A stretch of DNA of 64,000 bases, taken from Bog-473 sp963836605 (GTDB lineage Bacteria; Actinomycetota; Acidimicrobiia; Acidimicrobiales; RAAP-2). Positions 9,405 to 18,913 of the stretch are shown here, piece by piece. The stretch covers positions 124,001 through 188,000 of the forward strand of contig CAWIKB010000014.1 in assembly GCA_963836605.1 (NCBI GenBank), in the 5' to 3' direction. The translations under genes and the position numbers were made by a program. Within the stretch, counting starts at the first letter, position 1. Each line of letters starts with the position of its first letter. The notes beneath the pieces are model-generated. The model was not told the DNA's origin, searched no databases, and worked only from the letters and a program-made list of their open reading frames with translations.

Positions 9405-9671
9405 GTGTCTCCGTCTTTCGTCGGCCTCGTGGAGTAACGCTCAGGGGGTCGGGTTCTGGCGATTTCGCCCTGGTCATCAATTTGGCCTGACACGACCCGA
9501 TATGACCTGCGGGGGTTGGACATCCCAAGGTCGTAAGCCGCCAGTCACAGGCCGGCAACCGGGGTCGGCTTCCACTGCAGCGCACTTCGGGACCGTACAT
9601 TCCGGGATCAGCTCTCCGGTACCCCGAGTTGTCAAATCAAGCCGTTCGGCTTTGTTGCTCTGCGCGATCAG

Positions 9672-11006
9672 TCAGTTCTCGACGCGGAACAGGCGCCAGC
9701 TCCCGGGGACGCCCTTCAGCTCGTGATCGCCGCGATCCTGAAACTCGATGCCCGAGCCAACCACGAGATCCTTGACGGTGCTCGAGACAAGAACCTCGTT
9801 CGGTGATGCCAAAGAACCGATCCGGGCAGCGATGTGAACGGCGAGGCCACCCAGGTCGTGGCCTCTCACCTCGCACTCGCCGGTGTGGAGACCCATGCGC
9901 AGCTCGATATCGAGGGCTCGGGTGGCGTCGACTATCACCTGGGCACAACGGATAGCCCGAGCCGGACCATCGAATGAAGCGACGAAGCCGTCTCCCGTCG
10001 TGTTGACCTCGCGACCTCGGAATATCCGCAGTTGTTCGCGGACGATTTGATCATGGCGATCCAACAGGGACCGCCACCGTTGATCACCCAACGAGGCTGC
10101 ACGCTCGGTCGAACCGACGATATCGGTGAAGAGTACGGAGACCAGAACCCGGTCGATGTCGGTTACGGGCCTCGTACCGGTCAAGAACTCGGCCACTTCG
10201 CCGAAGATCAGATCTTGCTGGCTGAAGATCAACATGTCATTGCCCGGCAGCTCGACGAACTTGGATCCCTCAATGTGCTCGGCCACATAACGCCCTTGAG
10301 CCATGGGCAAAAAGCTTGGATTGTCGGCGCTCAGGGCCAGCGTGGGCACACGGATGAGCGGGAGCACTTGACGAACATCGAGGTTCCGAAGCAGGTAGTC
10401 GTATTGTGCCGCCGCAGTTCTCGGGGTGACTGACGACCGGAAGAGCCGGGCAAGGGCATCGCGGCGAACCGGGTCTTCCGAGCCCGCTGCGCTCGCAAGC
10501 GAGAGGAACTCGGGCGTACCCCAGTGCGTTCGCAGGAACTCGATGACGAAGTCAAGCGCCTCAGGTGTGAGACCGATCGGATAGTCGTCAGCGATCAGAT
10601 ATCGGGCAGTGGTATTGCACAGCACGAGGGAATCGACCCGTTCGGGATGTGCGGCGGCGTAGAGGATCGCGATCGGGCCAGCATCGACCGTCGCAAGGAT
10701 GGAAGTCTGGTCGGACCCAACCGCGTTGAGGACGCTCTCGATGTCTTCTGTCCACTCCTCCCATGTCGGTATGGCGTTACGAGGCACACCGTCAGATGCC
10801 CCTGTGCCTCGTCGATCGAAGAAGATCAACCGCCGCAACGACGCCAACCGTCTGAGAAAGTCGGCAATGACGGGGTCCTCCCATGCCATCTCGACGTTGC
10901 TCCCGAGTCCGTTGAAAAACAGGAGGTCGGAGGGTCCCTCTCCGAGGACCTGGTAGGCAACGTCGGCATCCCCGATGGCCACGTACTTGGTGTCCGGACG
11001 GCTCAT
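9672..11006 (-). CDS. Alpha/beta-hydrolase-like domain fused to class III nucleotidyl cyclase
   Basis: A 444-residue cytoplasmic protein of a type common in mycobacteria and relatives. Residues 1-275 have the alpha/beta hydrolase fold (FFNGLGSN, FFDRRGTGASD, HPERVDSLVL), but the nucleophile elbow reads TVDAG with Asp108 where Ser is expected. The usual His after the last strand is Met258 (PGNDMLI). The hydrolase half is therefore probably a ligand-binding domain. Residues 286-444 form the cyclase: FTDIVGST (Asp295) and NTTGDGF (Asp339) supply the metal-binding Asp pair, while Asn335 replaces the Lys that often selects adenine. It may make cAMP, but specificity is uncertain. ATG 11006 was chosen where family similarity begins. 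Confidence 0.85.
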   Translation of the reverse strand: MSRPDTKYVAIGDADVAYQVLGEGPSDLLFFNGLGSNVEMAWEDPVIADFLRRLASLRRLIFFDRRGTGASDGVPRNAIPTWEEWTEDIESVLNAVGSDQTSILATVDAGPIAILYAAAHPERVDSLVLCNTTARYLIADDYPIGLTPEALDFVIEFLRTHWGTPEFLSLASAAGSEDPVRRDALARLFRSSVTPRTAAAQYDYLLRNLDVRQVLPLIRVPTLALSADNPSFLPMAQGRYVAEHIEGSKFVELPGNDMLIFSQQDLIFGEVAEFLTGTRPVTDIDRVLVSVLFTDIVGSTERAASLGDQRWRSLLDRHDQIVREQLRIFRGREVNTTGDGFVASFDGPARAIRCAQVIVDATRALDIELRMGLHTGECEVRGHDLGGLAVHIAARIGSLASPNEVLVSSTVKDLVVGSGIEFQDRGDHELKGVPGSWRLFRVEN

Positions 11007-11135
11007 CGGACAAGCATTCTGACCTGCGATCCAGCTCAGTGCTGGAGTTCCTCCTCGGCGAAGCCTCGGGCTGCACTTTCCAGCGTCTTCACTGCGGAAG
11101 ACAGAGCCTGTATGCCCTGCTCGTGGTCCCTTGAG

Positions 11136-11208
11136 TGGTCGGGCGCGGGATCGATCCGCGGACCTCACGCTTTTCAGGCGCGCGCTCTACCAACTGAGCT
11201 ACCCGACC
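11136..11208 (-). tRNA. tRNA-Phe (GAA)
   Basis: The minus strand folds as a standard cloverleaf: acceptor GGTCGGG/CCCGACC, D-arm GCTCAGTTGGTAGAGC, anticodon stem CGCGC/GCGTG with loop CTGAAAA (anticodon GAA) and T-arm CGCGG-TTCGA-like-CCGCG. The discriminator is A and CCA is not encoded. It is followed 41 bases away by the tRNA-Asp gene on the same strand. Confidence 0.96.
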
Positions 11209-11249
11209 GGGCGACCAGAATCGATCGTCGTGGTGACTCTCGGATCTGG

Positions 11250-11327
11250 TGGCGGACCTGACGGGATTTGAACCCGCGACCTCCGCCTTGACAGGGCGGC
11301 GTGCACTCCGAACTGCACCACAGGTCC
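11250..11327 (-). tRNA. tRNA-Asp (GTC)
   Basis: The minus strand folds with acceptor GGACCTG/CAGGTCC, anticodon stem CGCC/GGCG around CTGTCAA (anticodon GTC), and T-arm GCGGG-TTCAAAT-CCCGT. The discriminator is G and CCA is encoded (11252-11250). It lies upstream of tRNA-Phe in the same orientation and is probably co-transcribed with it. Confidence 0.96.
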
Positions 11328-11444
11328 GTAACGGCATCTGCCGTGCTGCTCGCCGGTTGGAGGTAGATCCTCCCTTTGAGCAGCCCTTCACTGTAGCCGA
11401 CCGTGGTCCAGTGTCTCTCGGCGGCATTGGTCCAGGTCCGGGCC

Positions 11445-12197
11445 TCAGGGAAGGGCGGCCAGCACCGCCTCGACGCCTGCCTCGAAGGCCCGGTGGTTCT
11501 CCGGGCTCAGGGCTTCGTGCAGGGAGGCCGCGCAGAGCTCATCCGTCAGGTCTTCGGCTTGTTGATGCTTGTGCCGATTGGCCTGGAAGTCGGGGAAGGG
11601 CTCGGACCACCCGAAGAATTTGGCTTGGCCTTCACCTTCATTGGTGAGGATCGCCTCCAGCGGCGAAAGTCCCGTCGCCGTGGTGGCGATGAGATGCAGC
11701 CCGCCTCGCCACTCCCGCAAGATCTGCATGAGCTGTGCGGCCCGGCCAGCGGTGTCTTCGGCTCTCGTCGCGTCGCGCCAACCCACGAACAACGGAAGCC
11801 CGGAGCCCTCGAGCCCGTCGACGGCTGCTTCAGTGATCGCCACTATCTCATCGAGCCCTTCGATGTCGGCCAAGTGCTTCTGTCCCCACATCGCCGTTGC
11901 TTCGGCCATTCGTCCGGCGACGACAGTGGGGCGGTTCTCCGCGACGCCCTCTTCGAAGAACGTCTTGACGGACCCTGGCTCGAACCATCCGAACGCGGCA
12001 CACACGACATCGGCCCCCACGTCACCCAACATCCCGCCGCGTCCCGCGAAGTAGAAGGCGAAGGGATTCGACCAGCCCCACTCACCGGCCCAGCCGAAGA
12101 CGTCGGGACTCAAGTAGATGGCTGTCCCGATGTCGTGGATCGGCACCGACGTCGATTTCACCACGGCCAATGCACTGTCATGGCTGGTGTCTTCCAT
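11445..12197 (-). CDS. SCO6745 family protein
   Basis: A 250-residue protein matching the actinobacterial SCO6745 family: FSPD/LSPDVFGWAGEWGW at the start, FYFAGRGGMLGDVGADVVCAAFGWFEP, then a helical second half ending in ALSPENHRAFEAGVEAVLAALP. The family is all-helical and of unknown function; some members were formerly described as helix-turn-helix-like. ATG 12197 has an ideal AGGAGG (12208-12203) five bases upstream, which decides against longer in-frame starts. The stop of the upstream phasin-like gene overlaps that RBS, so the two are translationally linked. Confidence 0.8.
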   Translation of the reverse strand: MEDTSHDSALAVVKSTSVPIHDIGTAIYLSPDVFGWAGEWGWSNPFAFYFAGRGGMLGDVGADVVCAAFGWFEPGSVKTFFEEGVAENRPTVVAGRMAEATAMWGQKHLADIEGLDEIVAITEAAVDGLEGSGLPLFVGWRDATRAEDTAGRAAQLMQILREWRGGLHLIATTATGLSPLEAILTNEGEGQAKFFGWSEPFPDFQANRHKHQQAEDLTDELCAASLHEALSPENHRAFEAGVEAVLAALP

Positions 12198-12207
12198 AGC
12201 GGCCTCC

Positions 12208-12725
12208 TCAGGCTCCATTCGTTCGCAGGACGCGGCGCATGCCGGGAATTGTTCCGATGACGGCTTCGACGAGCTGGGCCAGGTCGGTGACGACACCGTC
12301 GAGGTGGCTGAACCGCTCATCGAGTGTCCCCACAACCTTGCTCAACTCGGGGGAGATGTCTTGCAGCGTGCTGGTCGCTTTCGGGCAATTCGGTGGCCAG
12401 GTCGGCCGCCACGCTGCTCAGCCGCTCAGTGAGGGAGCGGAGGGACGACGCCGGAGTCCGACAGACTCGGCAGGGAACTGTCCAGGGTCCCTACGGCTCG
12501 TTCGAGCCCGGCCACGGCGTCCGAAATGCCGGTCGCCGCCAGTTCGACGCCGCTCCCGGCGCGGGCCACGCCGCCCTGCATCTGCTCGAGGAGCGTCATC
12601 AGCGGTTCGAACTGGTCGGCCAGCATGTTGAGGGAATCCAAGGCCCGGAGGGTGGTACTGGGAAGCCGGAGAAGTGTTCCGGGCAGTCGAACCACGGTCC
12701 CGATCAACGATGACGACGATGCCAT
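12208..12725 (-). pseudogene. Small helical, phasin-like protein, two frameshifts
   Basis: Joining three minus-strand frames from ATG 12725 gives about 171 residues. The first part (LPGTLLRLPSTTLRALDSLN, MLADQFEPLMTLLEQMQGGV) is amphipathic helix. The middle reads LTERLSSVAADLATELP. The end reads LDERFSHLDGVVTDLAQLVEAVIGTIPGMRRVL. The shifts fall near 12442-12444 and 12379-12385, each needing removal of one base. Heptad-like repeats suggest a coiled coil. The similarity to phasin/apolipoprotein-like proteins is structural only, so no function is assigned. It follows dprE2 by 75 bp and is probably co-transcribed. Confidence 0.6.
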
Positions 12726-12800
12726 GGACTGATCATGGGTCGGATGTCGACCGATGTCCAGCGCATCCCTCGGGTGATCCGGGGGCTCCGGGGCTCCGGT

Positions 12801-13566
12801 CTAGCCGGGGAGTCGCCGCCATATGAACTGGGGCAGCAGCCGGAATACGGCGAAGACATAGCGCAACGGGGGCGGCACCCAGATGACCGTCTGCCCGTGC
12901 TCGATGCCCTTGATGACCGCATCGGCGACGGTTGCCCGATCGGTGGAGAAGGGTGCCGCCTTCAGACCCTCGGTCATCTTGGTGTGCACGAACCCGGGAC
13001 GAACCACGTACACATCGACCCCGGTGCCCCGCGCCGCTTCGGAGAGGCCGATGGCATAGGAGTCCAGCCCGGACTTCGCCGCGCCGTAGACATAGTTGGC
13101 CCGCCGCACCCGCACTCCGGCCACCGAGGAGAGCACCACGACCTGCCCCTGCCCCTGTCGCTTGAGCTTCTCGAACGAAGCGGCCAACGCGGCAACGGGC
13201 CACACCGTGGTGGCGGTCAGAACCCGGGCCGTCGCCGCGCCATCGTCTTCGTCCTTCTCCTGGTCTCCCAAGACCCCAACGGCCATCAACACCAGATCGA
13301 CGTCGCCGCCGGCGGCCGAGAAGCACTCCGTCACCACAGCCGGGGCGTCCTTCGACCCGAACGCGTCAAAGACGACTTCCGAGACGGCAGTGGCTCCAGC
13401 TGACTCGGGCCTCCTCGGCCGACTCCTTGAGCGCCTCCGCGTTCCGTCCGGCCAGGACGACGGTCGTACAGCCCAGGGGAATGAGGCGTTCGACGATGGC
13501 CCGGGCAATGTCCGAGGTACCTCCGAAGACCACGGCTGACTGGGGGTGTCCAAAGGCGTCTCGCAC
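12801..13566 (-). CDS. dprE2: Decaprenylphospho-beta-D-erythro-pentofuranosid-2-ulose 2-reductase (one frameshift)
   Basis: A short-chain dehydrogenase of 254 residues after correction, the length of mycobacterial DprE2. It reduces the 2-keto intermediate made by DprE1 to decaprenylphosphoryl-D-arabinose, the arabinan donor. The GTG start at 13566 has GAGAGGG just upstream. The N-terminus (VVFGGTSDIARAIVERL) binds NAD(P)H; LSSVAGVR and YVYGAAKSG supply the catalytic Ser, Tyr and Lys; the basic, hydrophobic C-terminus fits membrane association. The frame breaks at GGG 13407-13409, between AEEA and ESAGATAV, and one deleted base restores it. Placement directly after dprE1 supports the assignment. 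Confidence 0.87.
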
Positions 13567-13579
13567 GGTGCCCTCTCTT

Positions 13580-14960
13580 TCAGATGCTGAGTCGACGGGA
13601 CAAATCGGATTGCAAAAGGCCGCCGGGATCGATTCGACGTCGTACCGACTGCAAATCGGGAAGCCGAGGGTACATGCGGTGCAGCAGTTCGGCCGGGACC
13701 CTCGAGTCCTTGGCCAGGTACACCCGGCCACCCGCGTTGATCACGATCTCGTCGAGGGCCTCGACGAGAGGCTGAAGGGACGGTGACCCGACCGGGAAAT
13801 CGAGGGCCAGGGTCCAGCCGGCGATGGGGAACGAGAGTGGCCCGTCGTTGCCCGGACCGAAGCGCTTCAGCACCGACACGAACGAAGGGGCGCGCGCCCC
13901 GCACACGAGATCGATGGCTTCATGTACGGCATTGCCATGGTCGTCGCTGACGGCGAATTGGTACTGGAGAAATCCATTGGGCCCGTAGAGGAGGTTCCAG
14001 TCGCCGAGGCCGTCGAGGGGATGGAAGAACGTTCCGATGTGCTGCAACTCGTCGGAGCGGCTCCTCGGTGCCCGCCGGAACCAGAGCTCGTTGAATGCGG
14101 TCACGCTGACCATGTTGAGAAGACCTCGCGGGGCTTGCAGTGGAATGTTGAGCCTGGGCGGGGTCAGGTCCCGATAATTCTGCTTGGACGGGTCCCGCGC
14201 AACCCGATCGAGGCTGGCATGCTCGGCCCGGGTCAGGATCGACCGCCCCTTTCGCCTCCCGGCCGAATTGCAGTCGACCCAGGCCACCGAATAGCGGTAT
14301 TTGTGGTCCGTCGCCTCCATCTCATCCATCAACTCGTCCAACCGTGAGTAGCGGTGCGTGTCGACCGTCATCCAGGAGGTCTCGACGGGCAGCAACCGCA
14401 CGGTGGCCCCGACGAGGACGCCGGTGAGACCTATCCCCCCGGCCGTGGCCCAGAAGAGATCCGGATCGCTCTGCGGTGTGACCTCGCGCGTCCCGCCCGG
14501 CGTCACCAAAGTCATGGACGTGACGTGATTGCAGAAGCTGCCGTCCCGGTGGTGGTTCTTCCCGTGGATATCAGCCGCGATAGCTCCCCCGACCGTGACG
14601 CTCCGGGTGCCGGGCGTCACCGGGACGAACCACCCCTGGGGGAGGACCTTTCGCATGAGGTCGTCGAAGCTCACCCCGGCTCCGAGGGAAACATCTCCGG
14701 TGTCGGGATCAACGGCGCTGATGGTGTCGAACTGGGTCATATCGAGCACCAGGCCTCCCGAACGCTGCGCCGCGTCACCGTAGCTTCGGCCCAGCCCCCG
14801 CGGAATCACCCCCCGCTCATGCGCCTGGCCGAGGAGGCGTACGACGTCGTCGGCTTCGGGCTGGTGTCGCCACATCGGCAAATGAAGGCTGTGTGCGGCC
14901 CCACCCGGTGAGACGTCGGTGTTCGCAGGGAACAGAGGGGTGCTGCTCTCCGGCCTCCAT
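13580..14960 (-). CDS. dprE1: Decaprenylphosphoryl-beta-D-ribose 2-oxidase (one frameshift near N-terminus)
   Basis: An FAD-dependent oxidase of the VAO/PCMH fold, about 459 residues after correction. It oxidises decaprenylphosphoryl-ribose at C2; with DprE2 it makes the arabinose donor for cell-wall arabinan. Visible: LTGWGRTQPSFADV at the N-terminus, GVIPRGLGRSYGD and GGAIAADIHGKNHH in the FAD-binding domain, then GWTLALDFP, YLAKDSR and the MYPRLPDL...DPGGLLQSDLSRRL ending. ATG 14960 lies in another frame; the shift is at GGG 14858-14860, between ATPA and EADDVV. The residue aligned with the benzothiazinone-reactive Cys387 of M. tuberculosis is Ala (codon 13807-13805). Overlaps nothing; dprE2 starts 14 bp downstream. 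Confidence 0.9.
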
Positions 14961-15352
14961 GGATGATCACGCTACCTGGGTGCTCTCTTCGCTTCTCGCC
15001 GCAGCGGCAGGCTGGGTGTCAGGGGCGAACTCCAGCCCGGCGTGCACCGTAAGGGAGCCATAAGAAGTAGGTCAGAGGTTCGTAAATTGTGCCTCAATCC
15101 TTCATCCGATTCGGCGTTAACAACCGGCCCGCAACTTGCCGGCCACCCGACTGAAATTTGGGCCTCGTAGGTTGCCCTTCATACGCCGCGCCGGGATCGA
15201 TCTGAGTGATCGGGCCCAGCTGGCGAACAGATTGGGAGAGATCCCGACATTCCCCCACGGTCGCGTCCCCAGGACCGGCTGCTGAGCCCTCGGATCCGGC
15301 ACATGGAGTGACGGAGCCGGAAGGGCCGACGACGAAGAAAAGAGGCAACGCA
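14961..15352. other. Intergenic region between dprE1 and the polysaccharide operon
   Basis: 392 bp without a supported gene, separating divergent transcription units, so it should hold both promoters. The stretch 15061-15120 is the most AT-rich around (TCGTAAATTGTGCC, GGCGTTAAC). CCGGC (15124-15128) can pair with GCCGG (15138-15142) in the possible leader of the operon. I looked for a cyclic-di-GMP (GEMM) riboswitch, which would fit the downstream genes, and do not see its conserved core. Confidence 0.4.
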
Positions 15353-17366
15353 ATGCAAAGAGGGCCGGCGACGAGACTTCTCGGTCTCATCCTGTCGGCG
15401 ATAGTTCTGGCCCCGCTTCTTGTCGCCGTGTCTGCCGCATCATTCGCTCCGGTCGCGACAGCCGCGCCGGAACCGCTGACAACCAGTAGCCAAGGGGCGA
15501 CGTTGGGGTACTCCCAACTCGGACTATCGCAGAGCTACACATTTGCGGGGAATGGCAGTTCCGTCGGCCTGAAGGTCCCCGTGCCGCGGGCGCTGCACCC
15601 CACGATGCTCATCGGCACCATCACCATCCCCCCCAATTTCGGCGCGGGCAACCTGGTCGCTGAATCGGGCACGACCATCGTCAGTTCATTCCCGCTCCCG
15701 AATTCGACGTCGCAGTATCAGCAGGTGCCTTTCTTCGAGAACATCGCCACGGCTCCGGTCGCCGGACCGCTATGCCGCGTTCAACCTCGTCCTTCAACAG
15801 GTTGGCGTCACGGGAACCGCGGAACAGTCGACCAGTTGCGGAAGCTCCCTGCCTCTGAACGTCTCAAATCTGTCGGTGACGTATTCCGGGCAGTTGGTGC
15901 AACCGAGCTCCATCAGTGACTTCTTCCCCCCGGTGTTGAACAAACTGACCATTTACGTGCCCACCACGCCAACGACGGCCGAACAGTCGTCGGCTCTCAC
16001 TGTCGCGTTGGCTGCAGCCCGTTCGTACAAGTTGGTGCCGGTCGACATCAGCGTCGCCGGGTGGGACGGCCACACCATGCCCGTCCCTCCCACCGATGCG
16101 CTCGACCGGTCCATTGTTATTCAGGAGTCCGGGACAACGGGCCTGCGATTGGCCGGATCGACCGAGGGCAACCAGGTCCTGGTGCTGTCCGGTACCGCCG
16201 CCACGTTGCCCGCCCAATCCTCATTGCTGGCCAGCGTGATCCTGCCTCTCGTGCAGACCTCGTCGGCGTCGGTCGTCAAGACGCTGACATCGAACCCATC
16301 GGTGCCCACCAGCGCGACTTTCAGCCAGCTCGGCATCACCGGAACTTCGACCTTCAGCGGCATGCAGCAGATCAACCTTCCGATTGACGCGACGGAATTC
16401 GGGGGGGTGGCGTCCTCTCTGGCCGTCACTCTCAACGCCAACTACACCCCGCTCGCTTCGGGAGAAAAGGGGAGCGTGCAGGCGAGTGTGGGTGGCGTCG
16501 TCCTGGGGGATCAGGCGCTCGGCGAAGGTGGCAACGTCACGTTGGGTTTGACCATTCCGGCTCAGTTGATTTCCCGTACCACCGAACTGCTACTCGCCGT
16601 CACGTACTACCCCTCGAACTACGTGTGTGGCTCCATCGGGCGAACCATGACGTTCACGGTCGACCCCCGGTCGACGGTGACCCCGTCACTGGATCGCAAT
16701 GGCAGCGGGGGATTCGGCAATCTCCCGCAAGCGCTCTTCCCCACCATGCAGGTGGCGCTCGACCAGCCCGGGATCCCCCAGCTGTCCGCCGCCGTGGCCA
16801 CCCTGTGCGGGTTTCAGCGGCTCTCACCCGTGCTGATCCAGCCCACCGTCGTGCCGCTGGACACCGCGAAGACCAGCGGGCAGCCGCTGCTCGTCGTGGG
16901 GACGTCTTCGGCGCTTGCGGGTGCTTTCGACCCTCCCCTGGCGGCAGACGGACACGGCGTGTTCGTGGTGAATGGGAAGACATACGGGACGTTCTCGCAA
17001 CCGGCGGACGTCGCGTCGATTCAGGCGTTTGCGCAGTCCTCGCAGGACCGCAGCGTGGTCATGGTCACCACCACCGGCTCATGGGCACAGTTGGATCACC
17101 TCATTCAGCACTACGGATACACGGAGTCGACCTGGGGCGCGCTGACCGGTGACGTCACCGCCATCGGAGCCCAGGGGCGCGTCGTCGATCTTGCGATCCG
17201 CACCGGCGGACCGCAGGTCTTCACCGCGGCGCCGAAGAACTACACGCTCTATATCGGGGCCGCCGTCATCTTCGTCCTCGCCCTGGTGGGCTTGGCCCTT
17301 TGGGAACTGTTCCGTATCCGTCGGCGACGGGCGGCGCGGGCAAGCCAGCAGAGTGAGGCCTCCTAG
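15353..17366 (+). CDS. BcsB-like periplasmic/exported polysaccharide synthase subunit (one frameshift)
   Basis: About 670 residues after correction. It has a signal peptide (RLLGLILSAIVLAPLLVAVSA), a large exported part and one C-terminal membrane anchor (YIGAAVIFVLALVGLALWELF) with a basic tail. The exported part resembles BcsB of cellulose synthases: a carbohydrate-binding-like start (LGLSQSYTFAGNGSSVGLKVPVP), TTAEQSSALTVALAAARSY and the later ALAGAFDPPLAADGHGVF region. BcsB guides the nascent glucan out through the envelope and completes the BcsA active complex. The frame breaks near 15765-15770 (VA/DRYAAFN); removing one base restores it. ATG 15353 precedes the signal peptide and has an AGAGG-type RBS. 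The stop overlaps the next GTG by one base. Confidence 0.72.
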
Positions 17367-18913
17367 TGGCGCTCTCCACCCTTGAGCTGGGAACTTCTCA
17401 AAAATACATAGCCGACCTTCCGGCCGCAGACGAAGCCATGGCTCCGGCCGGACCTCCTCATCGGCGGCAGGCCGTCATCGGTTGGGCCGTCCTTGGCGCC
17501 GCCTGCGTGATCGGGTTCCACCAGACATTCGTCTCGATCGGCCGGCAGAGCTACAACGGCGACCCGTTGGCGTACCTCTTCCTCCTCCCGCTCTGGGGCG
17601 CCATCGTGGCGGTTGGCACACGACTTCGCCGAGGACCTGAACTCGAGATCCACGACCGCCAGATCGACTGGATCCTCGCCCTGGGACCGTTGGCCGTCGC
17701 CCTGATCATGATCATCGTACTGGTGAGCCCTCGTCTCGGCGTCACCACCGGCCTGGTCCGGATCGATGTCTTCGCACTCCTCGTGTTCGCTCTCTTCGGC
17801 TCGGTGCTGATCTTCGGCGCTCGCACCACGGGTCGCTATTGGGCCAGCTGGGTCCTCCTGTTGGCGTGCTGGCCGCTGCTGTACCAAATGGTGGGAGCCG
17901 CCCTGGGCGGTAGCACGGGGGGTTACGCCCTGATCAATGTGACGATCAGCGGAGCCGCGGTGGGCATCGCCATCGGAGGGCGCCCGGCCTCGCGGCTGGC
18001 TACCGCCGGAGTCACGTTTCTCCTCGGAGCCGTGATCACCGTTGGACTCATCGGCCTGTCCGGTTCACCCACCATCGTGGCTGAACTGGCTCCAGCCGTT
18101 CTCGCACCCCTGATCGTGCTCGGGGCGATCCGTTTCCAACGTCGTCGCTCGGGTGTCCGACGACCCACCCCTGCCCCGCGCCAGGCGGCTGTCAAGAAGC
18201 CCCGCTCGAGTTACGCCCTCGTTCTGGTCGCGGGTGTCTGTCTGGGCCTGTTCTCCCACATGGCGCCCGCTGTCATCACGCCCGCCTCGCTGCCGCAGAC
18301 CGGTGCCGCCTGGTCGCCGCATCCGGTGATCCCCGCTGGTTGGAGCCAGGGCAGGGTCCAGCACTACTCGTGGGCCTCCCGGTACTTCGGGCAGCACGCA
18401 CAACTCACGCGTTACTGGTTCAAGCCGGTGCAGCAATCCGGACCCACCCAACGGGTCGTCGTCGACGCGCTCAACACCCCGGCGACCGGGCCTCTTTCGG
18501 TGTACCCCGCCATCGCCCTCTACCGACTGGCCAGTCCGTACATCCAGTCGCCCACGCTCATCTCGCTCGGTCACCACGTCGAGGCCACGATGTTCTACGC
18601 CAATCCGTACACGGCGGTCGACCCGGTGCAGACCGAATGGGTCCTGCTCACCTGGATGCAGAAGATCCGCGTTGGTGGCCACACGTCCTTCCAGCGACTG
18701 ACCGTGATCACGACGGACGGCGTGCCCACCAACGTCTCCATCCCCGAACCGGCTTCGCCGTGGTCCAACGGCACCGTCCGCCTCGTCTTCAAGGATGTGC
18801 TGCGCGGCCTGCCGTCGCCCAGCAGTACGACGCCGGGGGCCCAGGCGCAGGAGCGGCTCACGCACTTTGCCCACCAGGTCGTCGCGACCCAGTCGGCCGG
18901 GGTCTCACGATGA
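17366..18913 (+). CDS. Polytopic membrane protein of polysaccharide operon
   Basis: 515 residues, not recognised with confidence. Residues 35-260 contain about seven hydrophobic segments (VIGWAVLGAACVIGF, WILALGPLAVALIMIIVLV, DVFALLVFALFGSVLIFG and others). A basic linker (RRRSGVRRPTP) follows, then another membrane helix (SYALVLVAGVCLGLFSHM). The last 200 residues form an extracytoplasmic domain (WSQGRVQHYSWASRYFGQ, VVVDALNTPATGPLSVYPA). The plan recalls exosortase-EpsI fusions of exopolysaccharide clusters, but the exosortase Cys/Arg/His residues cannot be found, so it is left as unknown. Translationally coupled on both sides: TAGTG with the BcsB-like gene and ATGA with the GT2 gene. A scaffold or export role for the polymer is inference. 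Confidence 0.7.
   Translation: MALSTLELGTSQKYIADLPAADEAMAPAGPPHRRQAVIGWAVLGAACVIGFHQTFVSIGRQSYNGDPLAYLFLLPLWGAIVAVGTRLRRGPELEIHDRQIDWILALGPLAVALIMIIVLVSPRLGVTTGLVRIDVFALLVFALFGSVLIFGARTTGRYWASWVLLLACWPLLYQMVGAALGGSTGGYALINVTISGAAVGIAIGGRPASRLATAGVTFLLGAVITVGLIGLSGSPTIVAELAPAVLAPLIVLGAIRFQRRRSGVRRPTPAPRQAAVKKPRSSYALVLVAGVCLGLFSHMAPAVITPASLPQTGAAWSPHPVIPAGWSQGRVQHYSWASRYFGQHAQLTRYWFKPVQQSGPTQRVVVDALNTPATGPLSVYPAIALYRLASPYIQSPTLISLGHHVEATMFYANPYTAVDPVQTEWVLLTWMQKIRVGGHTSFQRLTVITTDGVPTNVSIPEPASPWSNGTVRLVFKDVLRGLPSPSSTTPGAQAQERLTHFAHQVVATQSAGVSR

Noticed and set aside
14961..15352. Cyclic-di-GMP riboswitch upstream of the BcsB-like gene
   Set aside because: The conserved GEMM core and tetraloop receptor pattern are not found, and the synthase lacks a PilZ domain.
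12208..15770. Programmed +1 frameshifting as explanation for the repeated one-base extra shifts
   Set aside because: The sites do not share a slippery codon in frame or a following structure, they occur in unrelated genes, and deletion-type breaks also occur; sequence error explains them more simply.
17366..18913. Exosortase assignment
   Set aside because: Topology and context fit, but the conserved Cys, Arg and His of exosortases cannot be identified and no PEP-CTERM-type target is encoded nearby.
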